Shown piece after piece: positions 19,138 to 28,561 of a stretch of DNA of 64,000 nt. The translations under genes were made by a program, and so were the position numbers. Every line of letters starts with the position of its first letter. The first letter of the stretch is position 1. Source of the stretch: Holosporaceae bacterium 'Namur' (GTDB lineage: Bacteria; Pseudomonadota; Alphaproteobacteria; Rickettsiales; Midichloriaceae); the NCBI GenBank assembly GCA_014116815.1, contig JACGYV010000008.1, forward strand, positions 9,333 through 73,332. The letters are read 5' to 3'. Under the pieces are notes generated by a model, which worked only from the letters and a program-made list of their open reading frames with translations, did not search any database and had not been told where the DNA came from.

Positions 19138-19850
19138 TGAACCGAAACTCCGTAGTTATTATTCCGGCACGTTTAGCTTCCACAAGATTGCCGAATAAAC
19201 CGTTGCTTGATATCGCCGGCAAGCCTATGATAATAAGAGCTGCCGAGCAAGCGCGAAAATCCGGAGTAGGGGAGGTATTGGTAGCCTGCGGTGACCGGCA
19301 AATTTTTGATCTGGTTAAAGCACATAATTTTAACGCGGTAATGACGGATCCGAATCTTTCCAGCGGGAGTGACAGAGTTTATGCTGCTTACAAGCAATTA
19401 AATCTAAAACATGAGTTTATAATTAACTTACAAGGAGATCTACCTACGGTTTCACCTGAGTTAATAATTAAAATAAATGACGATTTAATGAGCTCAAAAG
19501 CTGATATAGCAACTGCTGCTGCTAAAATTATCGATGAAGAAGAAAAAAACAACCCTAATGTTGTGAAAACGGTTATCGGGTTTAATATGAGAGCTTTATA
19601 TTTTACCAGAAGTGCATGCCCTTGGGGAGAGGGGGATTTATATCATCATATCGGCATTTACGGCTATAAAAAAGAAGCATTGGAACAATATGTTAACTTC
19701 CCTTCTTCGCCTTTAGAAAAGAGGGAAAGACTTGAGCAGCTGAGAGCATTGGAAAACGGGCTTTCGATAAGCGTAAGTATTGTTGATTCAATTCCGATCG
19801 GTGTGGATACTAAAGAAGACCTGGAAGCAGCAAGAAAGGTATATATATAA
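19137..19850 (+). CDS. kdsB: 3-deoxy-manno-octulosonate cytidylyltransferase
   Basis: Activates Kdo to CMP-Kdo for lipopolysaccharide inner-core synthesis. 237 aa, normal length. Signature segments: VVIIPARLASTRLPNKPL (nucleotide-binding N-terminus), VACGD, GSDRVYAAY, NLQGDLPTVSPE and the LYHHIGIYGYKKEAL stretch; LEKRERLEQLRALENG is the conserved C-terminal helix. Start is ATG in the TAATGA overlap with the upstream gene. It implies that the organism makes Kdo-containing LPS; other LPS genes are not in the window. Confidence 0.96.
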   Translation: MNRNSVVIIPARLASTRLPNKPLLDIAGKPMIIRAAEQARKSGVGEVLVACGDRQIFDLVKAHNFNAVMTDPNLSSGSDRVYAAYKQLNLKHEFIINLQGDLPTVSPELIIKINDDLMSSKADIATAAAKIIDEEEKNNPNVVKTVIGFNMRALYFTRSACPWGEGDLYHHIGIYGYKKEALEQYVNFPSSPLEKRERLEQLRALENGLSISVSIVDSIPIGVDTKEDLEAARKVYI

Positions 19851-20105
19851 ACAGAAATAAAACTTTAATTATATTGATTATAACTTTTATGTTTGGTAAA
19901 ATGCATAAAAGCCAAAGCTGGTTGAAAAAATTAATTCTTAATTTTATGATACGATTCTTAAAAATTATAAATTCTTTTGCTTCTATATATGGAAGCAATC
20001 CATGTATTAAGGCTCTCTGTTGCTAGCTATAGCTGGCATATTTCTTCTTTTCAAATTTATAAAAATCAAATTTTTCGCATTAATTAATAAGCATGAAGGT
20101 AAACC

Positions 20106-21332
20106 ATGTGTGTATATCATTTTTTGAAACCAAAAAGAAAGCCTAATGGGGCTATTATTTATTTTATTGCGATTATTCTAGGTATTATAAGCGGTTTTTC
20201 ATATTTCCCTTCTCTGCAAAGCTTGGGGCTATTTATTTCAGAAGTTTTCATTAGAATTTTTAAATGTATTAGCCTGCCTATTATTGCGCTTTCCATTATT
20301 GTTACTTTATCTCAATATAATACAGGTGATAAAATGAAAGGAATATGGCAAAGAACACTTTTTTATACAATAAGCACGACAATTATTGCGGCAAGTGTTG
20401 CATGCGTTTTATATCTGATTATCTCACCCTCCGGCATTAACAAGGCAAATTTTAATCCCGGTTATTTACCAACTGCACTTCCAAAGAGCAGTTATGCAAG
20501 TTACTTGATCAACCTAATCCCCTCCAATATTTTTTCTCCGTTTTTAGAACATCAGGTGATGGCAGCACTTTTGGTCAGTATGATCAGCGGTATTGCCATT
20601 CGCTACATACCTGATCAAGAATCACGTAATACGATTACTAATTTCTTCAAGGGAGCGCATGGTATATTCCTCGTTATAACGGGTTGGATAGTACAGATTA
20701 TTCCGATTGCTTTATTCGGGTTTATCACCACAACTATCGTGCAGCTCAGGAACGGGGTTAATATTAGCGGCCTTGGCGGGTATTTATCCGTGATTGTGCT
20801 TGCAAACATAGTTCAAGGTTTAGTGATTTTGCCTGCATTTTTATATATTAATAAAATAAAGCCGTTTCAGACCTTGCAAGGAATGTTGCCGGCTCTGTCA
20901 GTAGCATTTTTTTCAAAGTCATCTGCCGGAGCACTACCGGTGACTATGGTAACCGTTGAGCGCAATTTAGGGGTGTCACCTAAGATAAGTAGAGTTGTGC
21001 TGCCGCTCTGTACCTCAATTAATATGAACGGATGTGCTGCTTTTATTTTTACAACCGTAATTTACCTGATGCAGAATAATGGTATAGAGGTTAGCTTTGT
21101 TACAATGGTGATATGGGTTTTTATTGCTACCGTTGCTGCAATCGGTAATGCAGGTGTGCCGATGGGATGTTTTTTCCTCAGTGCAAGTTTGCTGACCGGT
21201 ATGGATATTCCAATTGTGCTGCTTGGGCTAATTCTACCGTTTTATAGTATTATAGATATGATAGAAACTGCTTTAAATGTTTGGTCTGATTCTTGTATTA
21301 CTAAAGTAATTGATGATAAAACCAAACTTTAA
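20106..21332 (+). CDS. Dicarboxylate/amino acid:cation symporter (DAACS family)
   Basis: 408 aa, about eight to nine hydrophobic segments in the GltP/DctA pattern. Family marks are FIRIFKCISLPIIALSIIVT, the serine-rich hairpin FFSKSSAGALPVTM, the NMNGCAAFIFTTVIYLMQN helix (family NMDGTA) and AAIGNAGVPMGCFFLSASLL (family GxxGVPG). Probably takes up glutamate, aspartate or C4-dicarboxylates from the host cytosol using Na+ or H+. NMDGT reads NMNGC here, so the Asp that helps bind cation is Asn; substrate or coupling may differ from GltP. Confidence 0.9.
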   Translation: MCVYHFLKPKRKPNGAIIYFIAIILGIISGFSYFPSLQSLGLFISEVFIRIFKCISLPIIALSIIVTLSQYNTGDKMKGIWQRTLFYTISTTIIAASVACVLYLIISPSGINKANFNPGYLPTALPKSSYASYLINLIPSNIFSPFLEHQVMAALLVSMISGIAIRYIPDQESRNTITNFFKGAHGIFLVITGWIVQIIPIALFGFITTTIVQLRNGVNISGLGGYLSVIVLANIVQGLVILPAFLYINKIKPFQTLQGMLPALSVAFFSKSSAGALPVTMVTVERNLGVSPKISRVVLPLCTSINMNGCAAFIFTTVIYLMQNNGIEVSFVTMVIWVFIATVAAIGNAGVPMGCFFLSASLLTGMDIPIVLLGLILPFYSIIDMIETALNVWSDSCITKVIDDKTKL

Positions 21333-21349
21333 TTCAGTGTAACTTTCCT

Positions 21350-21748
21350 TTACTGAGTAGGGGCTAAATTTGTATATATTACTTTAGATGAAGAATCAGT
21401 ATCATTATTTTTTTCCTCTTTATTTTTAGTAAGTGAATTACAGCCTTTAGCTTCAAACAAAGAATTAAGATAATCAAGCCTATCTTGTAAAATTAATTTA
21501 TTTTTTAGCGAGTCTATTTGAACAACGGGAATACATACGGGAGATGACATAAACACCTGCGGGAACTTGTAGCGTTTGTTTGCATAATTTACTAAATGCT
21601 CAGCTTCTTTTATGGAGTAAAGGAGGTCGCTGCAATCCTTGTATTCATCAGTTATTTCGACTACCTTCATTTCTTCCATATGAGAAGATTTGCAACTGCA
21701 CCCTGTAAGAAGCAGTAAAACAATAGCAACAACTTTTGGTTTATGCAT
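21350..21748 (-). CDS. Small putative lipoprotein
   Basis: 132 aa. The N-terminus MHKPKVVAIVLLLLTGCSCK is a lipoprotein signal with lipobox LLTGC, so the mature protein should be anchored by Cys17. The rest is charged, with no domain that I recognise; it ends with a serine/aspartate-rich tail (TDSSSKVIYTNLAPTQ). Converges on the symporter gene with 17 bp between stops. Function unknown. Confidence 0.7.
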   Translation of the reverse strand: MHKPKVVAIVLLLLTGCSCKSSHMEEMKVVEITDEYKDCSDLLYSIKEAEHLVNYANKRYKFPQVFMSSPVCIPVVQIDSLKNKLILQDRLDYLNSLFEAKGCNSLTKNKEEKNNDTDSSSKVIYTNLAPTQ

Positions 21749-21920
21749 TAAAACTAATTATAAAACAATACTATAATAAGATTATTACAATTTTCTTTTT
21801 TAAAGTCTATTGCTTATTAAGCAATGAGAGTATTAAAATTTATGTAACGGATAGATAGGATAGATATAATTAAGGGTTACATTATTGCTTATAAAATTTA
21901 TTTTTGTTATAAAATGTAAA

Positions 21921-21960
21921 TAATATAAATTAATATAAATTAATATAAATTAATATAAAG
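21921..21960 (+). repeat. Four tandem copies of a 10-bp AT repeat
   Basis: TAATATAAAT three times (21921-21950), then TAATATAAAG (21951-21960), ending 24 bp before the ATG at 21985. Each unit resembles a -10 hexamer, so copy number could alter promoter strength or spacing. Confidence 0.85.
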
Positions 21961-21984
21961 ATTGATTTTTAAGGAGCAAAAATT

Positions 21985-22725
21985 ATGGCTGATAAACAAG
22001 CCAAAGGTTTAGGCAAAGAAGCATTATTGTAAGTAATTAATGTAAAACAAGCCGGTGCAATTCCGGGTCATACATATGAAACCGTTAGCCATGAGGTTGC
22101 GGAAAGAGTAGCGGAAGTACAATATAATATAGCAAATTATCTACTAACACGGAAAGAGTATCCTATAGTAGAAGAGTCAAGCTACAAAGATATAGATTGT
22201 AATAATTCTCCCTTAATGTGTCGAGTTACGCAAGATATTATTTTCCCCTCAGGATTACCCGGTAACTTTAAAAGTCTAAATAGTCTTCAGAAAGAATTTA
22301 TTTATGAAGAAGGCGGTGCTGCAACTTTAGTTTATTTGGGGTTACTTCCGAAATTGTATGCTGCAATTGATAAGGATTCCTATGATTTGATTCAATCTGA
22401 GTTTAAACAGGGTGTGTATGATAAAATATTTTCTTATAGAAAATTAATTGCTATGAAACACATAAAAATTGCCGCAGAAAAATACTATGAAAATTCATCA
22501 TCCCAGCAAAAGGTAATTTTAGTTTACGGAGGGTTTCATGATTTTCAGGAAGAATGTGATGAGTATGGTTTTAAACTTACCGAGGTGGATTTTGTAATTA
22601 ATAAGCCTTTTAACAGCGATGCCGTAAGAGCATATATCACTGAAGAAGATGAGGGTTATGATGACTATGATTCAATTAGTACAAACTATATGCACCAGAT
22701 AAATTCATCAAGTGCGGAGTTCTAA
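21985..22725 (+). pseudogene. Gene with in-frame TAA at codon 16 (TraB/ChaN-like motifs)
   Basis: ATG at 21985 with AAGGAGC 8 nt upstream opens MADKQAKGLGKEALL, then TAA at 22030-22032; the same frame continues open to 22725 (231 codons) with coherent protein sequence: VINVKQAGAIPGHTYETVSH, AATLVYLGLLPKLY, RKLIAMKHIKIA and VILVYGGFHDFQEECDEYG. The pattern of an early VINxxQ, a mid-protein helix set and a late YGGxHDF resembles TraB/ChaN/Tiki-type proteins, but I hold that loosely. The strong ribosome-binding site ahead of the interrupted start and the intact remainder suggest a recent nonsense mutation or a sequence error; re-initiation at ATG 22216 would give 169 aa. The tail is acidic. Confidence 0.6.
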
Positions 22726-22768
22726 GTTATTTAACTTAATTTACTATACATGTTGGAGTAGTGTGCAC

Positions 22769-23755
22769 CTAACCCAAAAACCTACTCGCAACCGCATAAT
22801 AGAGCGGTATCCCGATAATGATATTAAAAGGGAAGGTGATGGCAAGTGAGATCGGTATGTAAAGTGCAGCTTTAGCTTGCGGCAATGCATGCCGCATTAC
22901 GGCGGGAACTGCAATATATGAAGCGCTGGCGCAAAGCGTCATGAACAGCATACCGGTACCTAAGTCAAGGTTTAGCAGCATACTAACACTTAGCCCGATT
23001 GCTGCTCCGATGAGCGGCATATAAATACCGAATAGAAATAAAGGAATGGTAAATTTACGCAAGTACCCTAATTCTTTCGCCACCGTTAAACCCATATCGA
23101 GAAGAAATAAAGATAGCATACCTTGAAAAGGAGCGACTATAAACCCTTCCATTTTTTCCATTCCGCCTGCGCCTCCTTGCCAGCCTATAATAAAAGAGCC
23201 CAAAAGGAGTACGATAGCGCCGTTAGTAAAAATTTTATGCATCGGATGAGAGGAAGCTGAATTGGTATTCGTAAAACTGGAAGGGGCATATCTGTGAGCT
23301 ATATGTAACCCGGATAATATTGCGGGCGCTTCCATTAACGCCATGATAGCTACCATATAGCCGGCATATTCAATTTGATTTGATTTTAAGAATGCAGAAG
23401 CAGTGATAAAGGTAACTACGCTAATCGAGCCGTAGTGTGCAGCAATTGCAGCAGAGGTAGGAATATCTATTTTTGTGGTAATCTGCAATAATATGTGGCC
23501 GATATAAGGTTGGATAAACCCGAGTATTAAGCTCAAAGATATTAAAATCCACATATTATTATCCACTGAATTCGCTTCGGCAATAGTCGCGCCGCCTTTA
23601 AAGCCTATAGAAAGCATAAGGTATATAGTTAAATAATTACCGATGCTTTCAGGTATTGAAAGGTCGGATCTTATTACTCCGGCTACAATTCCTAAAATAA
23701 AAAACATTAATGGTATTGATAAAAGGTTAGAAGATATGGTTTCAATAAAAATCAT
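22769..23755 (-). CDS. SbtA-like sodium-dependent bicarbonate transporter family permease
   Basis: 328 aa with about ten hydrophobic helices in two similar halves. FILGIVAGVIRSDLSIPESI, YLMLSIGFKGGATIAE, AAHYGSISVVTFITASAFL and LLDMGLTVAKELG are typical of the SbtA (DUF897) family. Cyanobacterial members import bicarbonate with sodium; in heterotrophs the substrate is unproven. It could supply bicarbonate for carboxylases or carry another anion. No PII-like SbtB partner is adjacent. Family call is strong, substrate uncertain. Confidence 0.88.
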   Translation of the reverse strand: MIFIETISSNLLSIPLMFFILGIVAGVIRSDLSIPESIGNYLTIYLMLSIGFKGGATIAEANSVDNNMWILISLSLILGFIQPYIGHILLQITTKIDIPTSAAIAAHYGSISVVTFITASAFLKSNQIEYAGYMVAIMALMEAPAILSGLHIAHRYAPSSFTNTNSASSHPMHKIFTNGAIVLLLGSFIIGWQGGAGGMEKMEGFIVAPFQGMLSLFLLDMGLTVAKELGYLRKFTIPLFLFGIYMPLIGAAIGLSVSMLLNLDLGTGMLFMTLCASASYIAVPAVMRHALPQAKAALYIPISLAITFPFNIIIGIPLYYAVASRFLG

Positions 23756-24040
23756 AACACATTGTTTCCTAAAATTTTTTATTGAATAAGTTTGCTTCAG
23801 TATTAATTTGCTTTTGCTTTCTTATTCTCAAATCCTAAAGCATAAATATAGGAATAAAAAAGAAAAGTCCATAAGACAGAGCTTTATTACTTTGAATTAA
23901 TAAGTGAATAAATATTGGTCACTCGGCTATATACATTCTCCTATGCAGCTTTTTCCATTTTATATAACCCATTTTTATCAGTTATGATAATCGGAATAGA
24001 AGTAAAAATAATTCTAATTTACTAACTCTTCATTATTATT

Positions 24041-25123
24041 TTAAGTGGTGGATTTTCTCAATTTTATACTTTCTGATTTTAATTGCCCGCATGCAGCTAA
24101 AATATCCTGTCCTCTCGGTCTTCTTACGGGAGACATATAACCGGCCGCTTCCACAACTTGAGCAAATTCATGAATTGTTTTCTTGTCGGAGCATTGGTAT
24201 TCGGTACCCGGCCATTTATTAAACGGAATTATATTAATTTTCGCCGGAATCCCTTCAATCAAACGTACTAATTCTTTTGCATCCTGTTTACTATCATTTA
24301 CTCCTTTAAGCATGACATATTCAAATGTTACTTTCCTAAAACTGTTTTGTGTGGGCGCATATTTTCTACAAGCATTAAGTAAGTCTTTTATAGGATACTT
24401 TTTATTGATGGGAACCAATGTATTTCTCAAATCATCTCTCACTGCATGCAAGGAAATTGCAAGGTTAACCCCAAGCTCGTCACCGCATTTTTCAATTAGG
24501 GGAATAATTCCCGAAGTGGAAAGGGTGATTTTTCTTTTTGATATTCCAAGTCCGTCAGGATCCATAATGATCTTTAGTGCTTTTGCCACATTATCATAAT
24601 TAAGTAACGGTTCACCCATTCCCATCATAACAATATTGGTAAGTTTTCTGTTCTCTTCTTTAAAATTCCAATCTGATAAAGAATCCTTAGCATGTAGAAC
24701 CTGTGCAACAATTTCTCCCGCCGTTAAATTTCTAACTAAATTTTGCGTTCCCGTATGGCAAAAGCTGCAATTTAATGTACATCCGACTTGTGAAGAAACG
24801 CATAAAGTACCTCGGGTTTTTTCAGGAATAAAAACAGCCTCTATTTCATTACTATCAGAAAATTTTAATAACCACTTTCTGGTTTCATCAAAAGAAATCA
24901 GTTCTTTAGAAACTTGTGCACGCTTTAAAGTATATGACTCATTAAGCTTCTCTCTTAAAGAAGCAGGGAGATTAGTCATATGATTAAAATCGGCAATACC
25001 TGTGCGATATATCCATTGCCAAATTTGCTTTGCACGAAAAGAAGACTCGCCAAGCTCTTTAATTGCTGCGGCGAGCTCTACTTTATCCAAACCGATTAAG
25101 TTTTTTTTTATATTTTCTGACAT
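24041..25123 (-). CDS. rlmN: Dual-specificity RNA methyltransferase RlmN
   Basis: Radical SAM enzyme that methylates C2 of A2503 in 23S rRNA and A37 of some tRNAs. 360 aa. The [4Fe-4S] motif is C115-x3-C119-x2-C122 in [17 protein letters not shown], with GEIVAQVL and [17 protein letters not shown] following, and a C-terminal catalytic Cys in [12 protein letters not shown]. The stop of hpf lies 12 bp upstream, so the two are probably one transcript. Confidence 0.97.
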   Translation of the reverse strand: MSENIKKNLIGLDKVELAAAIKELGESSFRAKQIWQWIYRTGIADFNHMTNLPASLREKLNESYTLKRAQVSKELISFDETRKWLLKFSDSNEIEAVFIPEKTRGTLCVSSQVGCTLNCSFCHTGTQNLVRNLTAGEIVAQVLHAKDSLSDWNFKEENRKLTNIVMMGMGEPLLNYDNVAKALKIIMDPDGLGISKRKITLSTSGIIPLIEKCGDELGVNLAISLHAVRDDLRNTLVPINKKYPIKDLLNACRKYAPTQNSFRKVTFEYVMLKGVNDSKQDAKELVRLIEGIPAKINIIPFNKWPGTEYQCSDKKTIHEFAQVVEAAGYMSPVRRPRGQDILAACGQLKSESIKLRKSTT

Positions 25124-25135
25124 TTATAATAATTC

Positions 25136-25726
25136 TTAAGCTGAAATGTTAGTATCTACCCAGGAAATGTTCCCGTCGCTGCGATAGTATACCAGATTTA
25201 GCTTATTGGTTCCACTATTAATAAATAATAGAGCGGGAAGATTCATTAAGTCCATTCTCATAACTGCATCGCTCACACTTAAGCTTTGTATGCTGGTTGC
25301 TTTTTCAGCTATTATAACGGGAGCCTCGGAAGTTTCTTCGACCTCATCTTCTTCAGTAGAAGGAGAGATTATGTATTTAGTTGCTGCGAACTCCTTCTCA
25401 GGCCTTATATTATGGTGGTTCTTAATCTTCCTTTTATAGCGGCGCAGTTGTTTTTCCATTCTTCTTACCGCATCGTCAAAGCTTTGATAAGCGTCCGCTT
25501 CTAAGCCTTCGCCTTTAATTAATATTTTATTTCCCGTGCCTTCATTGACAATAATATCAGTCTTGAATAAATGATTTTTAAAGTGATGCCCTTCTTTTGC
25601 GATTGCAACATGAGCGCTTATTGCCGAATCAAAATATTTAGTTACATTCTCGGTAATACTTTTTTCTATATACTCCCGTAGAGAATCACCGATATCTAAA
25701 TGTTTTCCTATAATTGATACTTGCAT
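25136..25726 (-). CDS. hpf: Ribosome hibernation promoting factor (long form)
   Basis: Binds the 30S decoding region and dimerises ribosomes when growth stops. I place the start at ATG 25724-25726 (product begins MQVSIIGKHLDIGDSLREYI), which has AAGGG 9 nt upstream; the frame extends nine residues further. About 196 aa: an N-terminal S30AE domain (1-105) and a C-terminal long-form dimerisation domain (about 140-196) with MDLMNLPALLFINSGTNKLN and VYYRSDGNISWVD. The acidic linker EEDEVEETSEA lies between them. It precedes rlmN on the same strand. Confidence 0.94.
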   Translation of the reverse strand: MQVSIIGKHLDIGDSLREYIEKSITENVTKYFDSAISAHVAIAKEGHHFKNHLFKTDIIVNEGTGNKILIKGEGLEADAYQSFDDAVRRMEKQLRRYKRKIKNHHNIRPEKEFAATKYIISPSTEEDEVEETSEAPVIIAEKATSIQSLSVSDAVMRMDLMNLPALLFINSGTNKLNLVYYRSDGNISWVDTNISA

Positions 25727-25814
25727 AAACAAACCCTTATTAAAAGTTAACATTCATTTTATAAATATAACTTTAATTTTAAAATGGCCAGCGCAAATTT
25801 CTATTTTATTTAGA

Positions 25815-26357
25815 TTAAACGGTAAATAATTTTATATAGTCATTTTGCTTGCCTTTAATCCTTAATGATCGGTATAAATGAATCTGATTAGATTGAAACT
25901 TTTTGTTATTGATTGTTTTATAAGTGGTTAAAAGGTTGTTAAGTTCAATTTTATTAAATTTTGCTTTTGTGCGTGCAACTGTGATATGGGGTTTAAACGG
26001 TTTTTTGTCAATATCAATCAAAGCATGTCGGAAGATTATTTTATCAAGCTCATGTTTAACTGCATTTAAGTATGGATTTAACTCTACTTCCAACGCAACT
26101 ATATTAGGGTTCCAAAACACTGCTTTATTAAGGATAATATCAAAATGAGGAAACCTAATATAGTTTAAAGCTTCTTTTATAAGTATAATTTTCCGCTCAT
26201 CCGATTTGCCTAAGAACTTAAGGGTAATATGCAAATTCGATGGTTTAACATACTTTATGGTTTTTAAGTCATTATCATATAAGTCGGTAATCAAGTTGGT
26301 AATATGCTCAGGAATGGCTATTCCGATAAAAGCATTGCCGATTATTGGTATTGGCAT
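25815..26357 (-). CDS. thpR: RNA 2',3'-cyclic phosphodiesterase (LigT/ThpR)
   Basis: 2H phosphoesterase family, hydrolysing 2',3'-cyclic phosphates at RNA ends. 180 aa. Both catalytic HxT motifs are present, H43-I-T in NLHITLKFLG and H124-I-T in KPHITVARTK, with the usual ~80-residue spacing. IGIAIPEHI is the typical start of the fold. Isolated gene, not evidently in an operon. Confidence 0.93.
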   Translation of the reverse strand: MPIPIIGNAFIGIAIPEHITNLITDLYDNDLKTIKYVKPSNLHITLKFLGKSDERKIILIKEALNYIRFPHFDIILNKAVFWNPNIVALEVELNPYLNAVKHELDKIIFRHALIDIDKKPFKPHITVARTKAKFNKIELNNLLTTYKTINNKKFQSNQIHLYRSLRIKGKQNDYIKLFTV

Positions 26358-26568
26358 AACATTGTTGTTTTTATTATACTATAGTAAAATAAGTTAAATA
26401 TCTAACGCGTTTATTCAAATACAATTATATATCCTGCCACTGAAAAATCAGATAGTAAGAAGCCCCCGCCTAGCCGTCATTTATACGCAAACTTAGTTTA
26501 ATTTTTTATAGTTTAACTATGCTCCCTGTGCAGCATGACATAGGGTAAACTTTTATATAATATATAAC

Positions 26569-27030
26569 TTAACTTATTTTAAAATCATATCCGCAATCGG
26601 GATTAATAATTTTTACCATATAGTATAATTCTGAGTTGAGCTTATAACCCGATTCAATATATTTTAGCTTGAACCCGAGTTTTTCATATAACCCTCTGGC
26701 TTGCCACTGATGAGTATGAAGCGCCAGAAAACCGCAATTATTTTCTTTGGCGATCACTTCCGCTTTATGTATTAACCGAGTTGCAAATCCCCTATTTCTG
26801 ATAATCTCTGCCACGAATACATCATGAATATAAATACAACCCAAATATAAAATCATGCTTAATCCGCCATACATATTGCCCGTCCCATCCTTAATAAAGA
26901 GGGCAATATTCTCTTCCAACTTTTCAATACCAACTTTATTAAAAGTATCTTTATCAAGTCCCTCGGAAAGAAATTCCAAATCTTGCTCAGTGGGAGCCTT
27001 ATCCAAAATAATTTTTAATTCATTATCCAT
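26569..27030 (-). CDS. GNAT family N-acetyltransferase
   Basis: 153 aa with a GNAT fold: the beta-4 strand ILYLGCIYIHDVFVAEIIRN, the acetyl-CoA loop RNRGFATRLIHKAEVIAKEN (Q/RxxGxG/A type) and LHTHQWQARGLYEKLGFKL. Substrate unknown. Lies 24 bp downstream of the yfgM-like gene on the same strand. The 211-bp gap downstream (26358-26568) contains a short GC-rich stretch and a small imperfect hairpin near 26524, with no gene. Confidence 0.88.
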   Translation of the reverse strand: MDNELKIILDKAPTEQDLEFLSEGLDKDTFNKVGIEKLEENIALFIKDGTGNMYGGLSMILYLGCIYIHDVFVAEIIRNRGFATRLIHKAEVIAKENNCGFLALHTHQWQARGLYEKLGFKLKYIESGYKLNSELYYMVKIINPDCGYDFKIS

Positions 27031-27054
27031 AAGCTTTTTATGTTTTCCATCCGT

Positions 27055-27702
27055 TTAGAGTGAAGTTAAAACCAACAGTTCCTCCGCTCTTCTTTTCATC
27101 ATACTCGGCGCGTCAGCGCTTATGATAATCGTATTTAACATTTCCTTAGCTTTTTCCTTTTCTCCCAGTGAAAGATAAAGAACAGCTTGTTGTTCAATCG
27201 CAGAAGCTTTAAATATTGAATTATTTTTAATATAATTTTCATACTCCTCAATTCCTTGACGCGCATCAAGCTCTTTGGCGTTTAAACGCATTGAGATTTG
27301 CATTAATTGAGCAAACTCCCGAAAGAGAGGATCAAAATCCGTATTATCCCGGATCATTTTATAAACTTGTCCTGCTTTGGTAAATTGCTGTTTTATAGAT
27401 AAAAACGATGCATAGTTTAATCCGGCAAGCGCAGAATAAGAGATATCACCGGTTGCAAGCCTTTCCATAATATCGGCGCCTTTTTCGAAATCTTTGGATT
27501 GCATCCTATACATTCCCATTAGGTACTCGCCTCCTAACGCGTATATTTTATTTTCTTTAAAAGTTTTCCATCCGTAGTAACCGATACTACCGATCAAAAA
27601 AGCTACTATTAATATTATAAATACTTTGGCATATTTAAAGAAAAGACGCTCAACTCTTTCTTCTTTTATGTCTTGTATAGCTTCATCTAAAATATCAACC
27701 AT
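27055..27702 (-). CDS. YfgM-like tetratricopeptide membrane protein
   Basis: 215 aa. One N-terminal membrane helix (about residues 27-47, FIILIVAFLIGSIGYYGW) with the rest in TPR-like helices (GADIMERLATGDISYSALAG, QAVLYLSLGEKEKAKEMLNT). It matches the TPR_21/DUF2133 family that includes YfgM, an ancillary SecYEG factor and periplasmic chaperone partner. In Rickettsiales the gene is annotated as hypothetical; the function transfer is moderate. Confidence 0.8.
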   Translation of the reverse strand: MVDILDEAIQDIKEERVERLFFKYAKVFIILIVAFLIGSIGYYGWKTFKENKIYALGGEYLMGMYRMQSKDFEKGADIMERLATGDISYSALAGLNYASFLSIKQQFTKAGQVYKMIRDNTDFDPLFREFAQLMQISMRLNAKELDARQGIEEYENYIKNNSIFKASAIEQQAVLYLSLGEKEKAKEMLNTIIISADAPSMMKRRAEELLVLTSL

Positions 27703-27870
27703 TTATCTATTCCCTTATAGTACCGCAAATAACTTTAGAGCAGTTTTTAGCATATTTGTAAAGAGATTTTCCAATCAACTTTATTTATTGATATGACGCC
27801 CTTAAATTTATAGATTTTTTCAGATAAACAAGTATACTGACCTCAGTTACAAAAGGGCTGGTTTTTTATA

Positions 27871-28473
27871 ATGATGTATGAAATTTTTCTACAGTTGGTT
27901 GATCTTGTTAAAACCTTTGGATATTTAGGTATATTTATTATGACTTTTATCGAGAGCACTTTTGCTCCGATCCCAAGTGAAGTAACTCTTATACCTGCGG
28001 GTTTTTTAGTCTCGCAAGGTGAAATGAACTTTTTTATAGTATTGTTCATAAGTGTGCTCGGAACCATTGGAGGATCTTTATTTAACTATTGGATTGCTTC
28101 TCACTTCGGAAGAAGACTTTTGCTTAAATTCGGCAAGTATTTTTTTATTAATGAAGATAAACTTAAATCTATCGAATTCTTCTTTGAAAGGCATGGGGCT
28201 ATTTCAACCTTCAGCGGTAGGCTCCTTCCCGGCATCAAACACTTTATCTCCTTTCCGGCAGGTCTTGGTCGGATGAATTTAAGGGTTTTTACTATTTATA
28301 CATTAGCAGGCGGTTTTATTTGGAATTCCACATTACTTACGTTAGGTTATTTAATCGGTGAAAATAAAGCTTTACTGAAACAATATATTAAGCAGATAAA
28401 TATCGTTATCATTATAACTTTAACTTTAATAGCTTTGCTTTACTATTTTAAAAATAAGAAAAAAACTTCTTAA
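27871..28473 (+). CDS. DedA family membrane protein
   Basis: 200 aa, four to five membrane segments. Family signatures are FIESTFAPIPSEVTLIPAGF at residues ~31-50 and the second-half motif FSGRLLPGIKHFISFPAGLG (family FxRxxPxxRxxxxxPAG). DedA proteins flip polyprenyl phosphate or phosphatidylethanolamine and support membrane-potential homeostasis; which substrate applies here is unknown. Stand-alone, divergent from the yfgM-like gene. Confidence 0.92.
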   Translation: MMYEIFLQLVDLVKTFGYLGIFIMTFIESTFAPIPSEVTLIPAGFLVSQGEMNFFIVLFISVLGTIGGSLFNYWIASHFGRRLLLKFGKYFFINEDKLKSIEFFFERHGAISTFSGRLLPGIKHFISFPAGLGRMNLRVFTIYTLAGGFIWNSTLLTLGYLIGENKALLKQYIKQINIVIIITLTLIALLYYFKNKKKTS

Positions 28474-28561
28474 GATAACTTATTCATGATATGTTGTTAG
28501 GAAGGTATTGTTTTAAATACATTAAACAATATATAAAATATAACTATAACAGATACTGATT

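Noticed and set aside
22030-22032. Recoding of the in-frame TAA as an amino acid
   Set aside because: UAA is not a known selenocysteine or pyrrolysine codon and TAA is the normal stop of many genes here; a nonsense change is simpler.
24183-24983. Two plus-strand ORFs of over 100 codons opposite rlmN
   Set aside because: rlmN is complete with all catalytic cysteines on the other strand.
26455-26550. Small GC-richer stretch and weak hairpin between thpR and the GNAT gene
   Set aside because: The stem is only about seven pairs with a wobble and has no T run in either direction; too weak to call a terminator or repeat element.
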